Below, in pieces: positions 5,762 to 10,183 of a DNA stretch of 10,183 nt. The first letter of the stretch is position 1, and each line of letters begins with the position of its first letter. A program made the position numbers and the translations under genes. Source of the stretch: Gemmatimonadota bacterium (GTDB lineage: Bacteria > Gemmatimonadota > Gemmatimonadetes > Gemmatimonadales > Gemmatimonadaceae). The DNA lies in contig CANGXK010000054.1 of the NCBI GenBank assembly GCA_947457715.1, forward strand, positions 1 to 10,183. Reading direction: 5' to 3'. The notes beneath the pieces are model-generated. The model saw only the letters and a program-made list of their open reading frames with translations, ran no database searches and was not told the origin of the DNA.

Positions 5762-7345
5762 ATGTCGACCACGCGCCGCGAAGCCCTCGCACGACTGAGC
5801 GCCCTGCTCGCCATGCCACTCGTTGGCTGGCCCCTCCGCGCCGACGATCCGCTCGCCGGCACGATCGCGCAGTTCCAGGCGGGTCGCCTGCGCGGTGACT
5901 TCTCCGCCGTGGACGTAACCACGGAAGCGCTGAAACGCTGCCGCGACTGGAACGGCACATTGCGCGCCATCGATCAGCTGGCCGACAGCGCTCTCGGCGA
6001 AGCGCGCGCGTCGGACGCCCGCGCCGCGCGACGCGCACTGATCGGCCCGCTCGACGGCGTACCGTTGTTCGCCAAATCGATCTACGACATGAAGGGGTTG
6101 CCCACCACCGCGTCCAGTGCGGAGTGGGCGCGCCTCTTTCCGATGCCGGTCAGGCGCGACGCGCTCGAGGTGCAGCGCCTGCGCGGCGCCGGCGCGGTAC
6201 TACTCGGCAAGACTGCGGCCGATGACTTCGCGTATCGTGGCAACGGCACCAGCTCGCTGACCGGACAGGTCCGCAATCCGTACGACCCCGCCGGCGTGCG
6301 CACTCCGGGTGGCTCGAGCGCCGGATCCGCCGTGGTCGTCGCCTGCGGGATGGCCTTCGCCGCCCTCGGCACCGACGATGGTGGATCGAATCGTATTCCC
6401 GCGCAATTCACCGGCGTCGTCGGCATGAAGCCGTCGTTCGGGCTCGTGCCACGCAGCGGCGTGATCCCCACGTGGCCATATCGCGACACCCATGGCCCGC
6501 TCGCGCGCACAGTGGCCGATGCCGCGTTGATGCTCGATGCCATCGCCGGCCCCGATGCGTCGGACGGTCTCGCCGATCGCTCGCCATATGCGCGCGGCTT
6601 GCTCCGCACGCTCCGTGACGACGCACTGGTGGGAGCGCGACTTGGCATCGTCGAGCTGCACGTGCCGCGGGCGCAGATGACCGCCGAATGCATCGACGTG
6701 TTCGACCGCGCGATCGCCGACTGCACGCGCGCTGGCGCCACGGTGGCATCATTCGCGCCACCCGTGGATCGCGTGAATGTGCGTGACCTGTTTGCCGCCG
6801 ATGCGAAGTCGCACGGCCGCATCGCACCGGACCACAACGCACCGGCGCCGACCGCAAATGCCCTCCTGCGCTACTTTCGCCGGCACGGTGGTGATGCCGA
6901 GCGGAATGTGCAGCACGGACTCGCGGCCTTCCGCTCGTTCTACGACGTGCTGCCCACCGAGTGGGATGCCATGCAGCAGCTTCTCGTGCAGCCGTATGAG
7001 GAGGACGCCGCCAGCCAATCGTTCGCCCGGTCGCGCGCGAGCGCCGTGGCGCAACTCGATGCGGCATTCCGTGCCCAGCGGATCGACGCGATGGTGTACC
7101 CCACGATGCCCTTCGGGGCGCCCGCCGCGACCGATCCGTGGCCCGATGTGCGCACCGCCCTCGGTTACGGCAACTGGCTGGGCCTCCCCGAGGTTTCGGT
7201 ACCCGCCGGATACGGCGCGAACGGGATGCCGGCGGGGAATCTGTCATTCGTCGGACTCCCCGGCAGCGATGCACGCCTGTTGGCGCTCGCGCATGCCTAC
7301 GAACAGCGTTCACGCCGGTTTACGGCGCCACCAGCACCGGCGTGA
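5762..7345 (+). CDS. Amidase signature family hydrolase, exported (Tat-like signal)
   Basis: A 527-residue enzyme of the amidase signature family. The Ser-cisSer-Lys triad is complete: Lys105 in 'PLFAKSIYDMKG', cis-Ser185 in 'PGGSSAGSA', and nucleophile Ser209 in 'GTDDGGSNRIPAQFTG'; the 24-residue spacing of the two serines is the family norm. Such enzymes hydrolyse amide bonds (GatA, acetamidase, fatty-acid amidase types). The substrate here is not readable, and no gatB or gatC is nearby, so GatA is unlikely. The N-terminus 'TTRREALARLSALLAMPL' holds twin arginines (5-6) before a hydrophobic stretch and a likely cut near Ala27, which suggests Tat export to the periplasm. ATG 5762 fits this signal; the open frame continues upstream through the YccF-like gene in another frame but is not family-like there. 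An NTF2-like lipoprotein gene follows after 47 bases, probably in the same transcript. Confidence 0.9.
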   Translation: MSTTRREALARLSALLAMPLVGWPLRADDPLAGTIAQFQAGRLRGDFSAVDVTTEALKRCRDWNGTLRAIDQLADSALGEARASDARAARRALIGPLDGVPLFAKSIYDMKGLPTTASSAEWARLFPMPVRRDALEVQRLRGAGAVLLGKTAADDFAYRGNGTSSLTGQVRNPYDPAGVRTPGGSSAGSAVVVACGMAFAALGTDDGGSNRIPAQFTGVVGMKPSFGLVPRSGVIPTWPYRDTHGPLARTVADAALMLDAIAGPDASDGLADRSPYARGLLRTLRDDALVGARLGIVELHVPRAQMTAECIDVFDRAIADCTRAGATVASFAPPVDRVNVRDLFAADAKSHGRIAPDHNAPAPTANALLRYFRRHGGDAERNVQHGLAAFRSFYDVLPTEWDAMQQLLVQPYEEDAASQSFARSRASAVAQLDAAFRAQRIDAMVYPTMPFGAPAATDPWPDVRTALGYGNWLGLPEVSVPAGYGANGMPAGNLSFVGLPGSDARLLALAHAYEQRSRRFTAPPAPA

Positions 7346-7392
7346 CCAGGCGCGCGGGAGCACTTCTCTTCACCCCAGGAATCCCCCTCAGC

Positions 7393-7923
7393 ATGCGCTA
7401 CGCATTCACACTGCTCCTCGCTGCCGCCACCGGCTGCGCATCGTCCGCCGGCGCGCGCGCCCCCAACGCCGAGCTGCCGGCGACCGACGCACGCCGCATG
7501 TCCGTGATGGCGGTGGTCGACTCCGCGCTGCTGCACATCAACAACGGCGACCTCAACGCGCTCTCCGATCTCATGCTCCCCGAGGCAGGGTTCTTCCCCG
7601 CGCAGGAGCGCGCGGGGCTCGGCGGGAGCTATACCGTCCGGACCGTGGCGGCGCAGCGCGCGGCCGGCAAGCGCGCGCCCATCATCGAGCGCGGCTACGA
7701 TCCGGTGGTGCGCGTTGCCGGCACCATCGCGTCGGTATGGATGCCGTACGACCTGTGGGCACAAGGCAAGTGGTCGCACTGTGGCATCGATCTGCTCACG
7801 CTGGTGCAGGTCGGGCGCACGTGGCGCATCGCGAACTTCACCTACACCATCGAACAGCCGCCGGCCTGCACGATGCATCCGGACGGACCGCCGCCCGGGT
7901 ATGCACCGCCGCCCGGCCGGTGA
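7393..7923 (+). CDS. NTF2-like (SnoaL/lumazine-binding type) lipoprotein
   Basis: A 176-residue protein. Residues 2-14 are a short hydrophobic signal ending ATGC, so Cys15 is a probable lipid anchor, although the -3 residue is Ala rather than Leu. The mature part fits the NTF2-like cone fold: an opening helix 'VMAVVDSALLHINNGDLNAL', a central segment, then 'ASVWMPYDLWAQGKWSHCGI' and 'DLLTLVQVGRTWRIANFTYT' with a final 'PPAC'. The 'PYD-W-x-x-G-K-SHCGID' pattern and a closing Cys recur in exported proteins annotated as nuclear transport factor 2 family or putative lumazine-binding; the two Cys could form a disulfide. The tail is Pro-rich. Most family members have no proven role. AGGA at 7377-7380 lies 12 bases before the ATG. 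It probably shares a transcript with the amidase and ends 9 bases from the convergent BNR gene. Confidence 0.85.
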   Translation: MRYAFTLLLAAATGCASSAGARAPNAELPATDARRMSVMAVVDSALLHINNGDLNALSDLMLPEAGFFPAQERAGLGGSYTVRTVAAQRAAGKRAPIIERGYDPVVRVAGTIASVWMPYDLWAQGKWSHCGIDLLTLVQVGRTWRIANFTYTIEQPPACTMHPDGPPPGYAPPPGR

Positions 7924-7932
7924 GTTCGCCGG

Positions 7933-10183
7933 TTACTTCGTCATCCACCGCCGCTTGAGCGCGGCATACGCCGCCAGCCGCGCGCGCGCCGTCTGCACCA
8001 TCACCTCGGTGGCCGGCGCGTCGCTGTCCTGCAGCGCGTCGATCACCGACTGGTGGGCCGACGCCACGCCACCAAAGCCCTCCGCGCCGGCAAACTCGGC
8101 GCGCCCGCCGGCACGCGCCTCGGCCGCCAGGGTCTTCGCCTCCAGCATCGCGTCGTAGAGCGCCAGCGACAAATCATGCTGCTGCGCGAGCGACGCCTTC
8201 GCCGTCGTCACGCGCGGGTCCATCCGCACCATGAACGTCTGCGACTGCACCGCACCATCCACCGTGAGCCGCGCCGTGTACACACCCGGCATCACCCACG
8301 GTCCTTCCGGCTCGCACTTGGTGTTGTACGGCGTACCGGAGATCGGCAGTGAGCACTCTGTGCTCGGACGCGCGTAATGCAAATCCCACGTAAAGCGCTG
8401 CAACCCGCGCTTCGCACTCGGCGCCGCCGCCGGGCGGAACCAGTAGCGCGGCCAGTTGCCGGCGTCGGTCGGTGCCGGCGTGGCGTCGGTGCTCGCGAAG
8501 GTGCGCACCACGCGGTCGGCCGCATTGAGAATCTCGAGCGTGACCGACTCCGCGTCGCGTGACAGGTAGTAATCGATCATCGCGCCATCGGGCGGATTCT
8601 CGGCCCGCGGTTCATCGGGCGGCACCGGCGTGTCGGTGTACATCGAGTAGCGCACGCGCGTGGCGACCGCCGGCTTGAACAACGTGGCCGGCGCCGACGC
8701 GCTGGCGTCGCTCCACTGCCGCAGCGCCGTCGTGTTGTCCAAGATCCAGAAGCCGCGGCCGTGTGTGCCGACGGCGAGGTCATCGTCCTTGATGATCAGG
8801 TCGCGGATCGAGATGGCCGGCATGTTGCCGCGCAGCGAATGCCAGTGATCGCCGTCGTCGAGCGAAAACCACACCTGCGTTTCACTGCCCGCATACAGCA
8901 GCCCGCGCCGCTTCGGATCTTCGCGCACCACGTTGATCGGCGCGTCGGCCGCAATGCCGCTCACGATCTCCGTCCACGTGGCGCCACCATCGCGCGTGCG
9001 ATAGATGTGCGGCCGCAGGTCATCGAGGCGTAGCGTGTTCACGGCCGCATACGCCGTCGTCGCGCTGAAGTGCGAGGCGTCCATGATCGACACTTTCCAC
9101 CACGCCCCGATCTGCGGCGGGGTCACATTGCGCCACGTCGCCCCACCGTTGCGCGTGATGTGAATCAGGCCGTCGTCGGTACCCGCCCACACGGTGTTCG
9201 AGTCCACGTAGCTCGGCGCGATCGTGTACACCACCCCGCGTCGCGTCGGCTTGGCAGCCGGCGTGTTGGCATACACACCCACGCTGGCCGGCACTTCCCA
9301 CGTCTCGCGCGACAGATCGTCACTGAGCCGCTTCCACGTGGTGCCACCATTCACCGTGCTCCACACCACGTTCGTGCCGTAATACAGCTTGCGCGGGTTG
9401 ATCGGCGAAAAGAGAATCGGCATGGTGCGCACGCCACGGGAATAATCGGGGCCGCTACCGGCCGCGCCGCGTGTACGCCCGATGGTCGGACTCACGTTCT
9501 GCGTCTGACCGGTGCGGCGATCGAAGCGCGTGACCGTGCCGCCGTACACGAGATCGGGGTTGAGCGGATCGGGCGCCACGTAGCTGTACTCGCTCGCGCC
9601 CACCGGACGCCAATCGCGATACGTGATACTGCCGTCGTTGCCACGGCTGTTCACGCAGGCCGAGCCGGACTCCTGCTGTCCGCCGCATACGCGGTACGGC
9701 CATGCGTTGTCGGCCGTGACGTGATAGAACTGCGCGGTGCCCTGATTGTACCACGAGCTCCACGTCTCGCCGTCGTTCACCGTGATCACCGCCCCTTGGT
9801 CGGCCACCAGCAGCATGGTGGTCGGCACCAACGGATTGATCCACAGGCGCTGATAATCATCGCCCCCCGGCGCGCCGCGGAATGCGGTCCACGTCACGCC
9901 GGCATCGGTGCTCTTCCACGCCACCACGTTCATGGAGTACAGCGTGTTCGGATCGCGCGGGTCCACGGTCACCGCCGCGAAGTCGTCGCCGCGTCCGAAG
10001 ATGCGGTTGTCCGCCGTGGTGCGCGTCCACGTGGCGCCGGCGTCGTCGCTGCGGTATAGGCCGCTTTTCGCACCGGCCGTGGCCGTGACGTAGATGCGGC
10101 GCGGATTGCTGGGGCTGATACCGATCCCCAGCCGCCCGAGTCCGTCGGCCGTGGTGGGGAGACCGCCGGACAGCTGCGTCCAG
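7933..10183 (-). CDS. Sortilin/BNR-repeat 'glycosyl hydrolase'-like secreted protein, C-terminal part (cut by window edge)
   Basis: The frame is open from the right window edge (first whole codon at 10182, reading WTQLSGGL) to TAA at 7933-7935, 749 residues. The N-terminus with the expected signal peptide lies outside. At least seven Asp-box (BNR) motifs of the form S/T-x-D/N-x-G-x-T-W are visible: SDDAGATW, STDAGVTW, VNDGETW, VNGGTTW, TRNGGATW, TRDGGATW and LDDGDHW. They are separated by short strands with 'ISPSNPRRIYV' and 'VDPRDPNTLY' linkers, as in the sortilin/VPS10 propeller family often named 'glycosyl hydrolase' or 'WD40/YVTN/BNR-like'. The last 300 residues form a separate C-terminal region with a beta-sandwich-like segment ('GVYTARLTVDGAVQSQTFMV') and a final helical stretch. 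No catalytic residues can be assigned, and many relatives may be binding proteins rather than hydrolases. An internal GTG at 9970-9972 can be read as a start, but propeller sequence continues upstream of it. Confidence 0.88.
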   Translation of the reverse strand, partial: WTQLSGGLPTTADGLGRLGIGISPSNPRRIYVTATAGAKSGLYRSDDAGATWTRTTADNRIFGRGDDFAAVTVDPRDPNTLYSMNVVAWKSTDAGVTWTAFRGAPGGDDYQRLWINPLVPTTMLLVADQGAVITVNDGETWSSWYNQGTAQFYHVTADNAWPYRVCGGQQESGSACVNSRGNDGSITYRDWRPVGASEYSYVAPDPLNPDLVYGGTVTRFDRRTGQTQNVSPTIGRTRGAAGSGPDYSRGVRTMPILFSPINPRKLYYGTNVVWSTVNGGTTWKRLSDDLSRETWEVPASVGVYANTPAAKPTRRGVVYTIAPSYVDSNTVWAGTDDGLIHITRNGGATWRNVTPPQIGAWWKVSIMDASHFSATTAYAAVNTLRLDDLRPHIYRTRDGGATWTEIVSGIAADAPINVVREDPKRRGLLYAGSETQVWFSLDDGDHWHSLRGNMPAISIRDLIIKDDDLAVGTHGRGFWILDNTTALRQWSDASASAPATLFKPAVATRVRYSMYTDTPVPPDEPRAENPPDGAMIDYYLSRDAESVTLEILNAADRVVRTFASTDATPAPTDAGNWPRYWFRPAAAPSAKRGLQRFTWDLHYARPSTECSLPISGTPYNTKCEPEGPWVMPGVYTARLTVDGAVQSQTFMVRMDPRVTTAKASLAQQHDLSLALYDAMLEAKTLAAEARAGGRAEFAGAEGFGGVASAHQSVIDALQDSDAPATEVMVQTARARLAAYAALKRRWMTK

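Noticed and set aside
5738..7386. The 12-mer CCAGGAATCCCC occurs before both the amidase (5738) and the NTF2-like gene (7375).
   Set aside because: One shared 12-mer is expected by chance in 10 kb of biased sequence, and its distance to the start codon differs (12 versus 6 bases).
8970..10060. A recurrent DNA pattern around CACGT-GCGCCACC at irregular spacing, resembling dispersed repeats.
   Set aside because: It is explained by the repeated Asp-box residues (Gly-x-Thr-Trp) of the BNR propeller gene; spacing follows protein blades, not a DNA repeat array.
1..10183. Search by eye for tRNA, rRNA, CRISPR arrays, transposases, integrase attachment sites and terminal inverted repeats.
   Set aside because: No supporting sequence or structure was seen anywhere in the window.

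Overview
The window is high-GC bacterial DNA packed with short, mostly monocistronic genes on both strands. Many products are exported: signal peptides, two lipoproteins, one likely Tat substrate. The gene mix suggests a Gemmatimonadota-type or related soil/freshwater bacterium: an outer-membrane barrel of the type common there, a sortilin/BNR-repeat 'glycosyl hydrolase', a PQQ-dehydrogenase/cytochrome c remnant, a lipoprotein prohibitin and an NTF2-like lipoprotein. This assignment is inferred from gene content only; no rRNA or other marker gene is present.

Layout. Positions 1-1470 (minus strand) hold the start of an outer-membrane beta-barrel gene, cut by the window edge, preceded by a prohibitin/SPFH lipoprotein gene. 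Positions 1471-1920 are a gene-free divergent upstream region with two small inverted repeats. Positions 1921-2611 (plus) carry what looks like a wrecked PQQ-dehydrogenase locus: a signal peptide plus about 90 residues of the beta-propeller, then an out-of-frame cytochrome c domain with an intact CxxCH, with the middle of the gene missing. A hairpin separates it from a convergent alpha/beta hydrolase (2645-3487, minus). Divergent from the hydrolase is the most striking gene, at 3578-4567 (plus): a very good match by motif to BciA, the divinyl (bacterio)chlorophyllide 8-vinyl reductase. Then come a secreted protein of unknown function (4581-5141, minus), a small YccF-like membrane protein (5266-5655, plus), a probably co-transcribed pair of amidase and NTF2-like lipoprotein (5762-7345 and 7393-7923, plus), and the C-terminal 750 codons of a large secreted BNR/sortilin-type beta-propeller protein (7933-10183, minus, cut by the window edge).

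Functional reading. The window is not one pathway. The bciA-like gene implies (bacterio)chlorophyll biosynthesis in a genome of this type, which fits the known existence of phototrophic Gemmatimonadota such as Gemmatimonas phototrophica. No other pigment or photosynthesis gene lies here, so it would be a satellite gene away from any photosynthesis cluster. The rest is cell-envelope and periplasmic metabolism. No mobile element, tRNA, rRNA or CRISPR array was seen.
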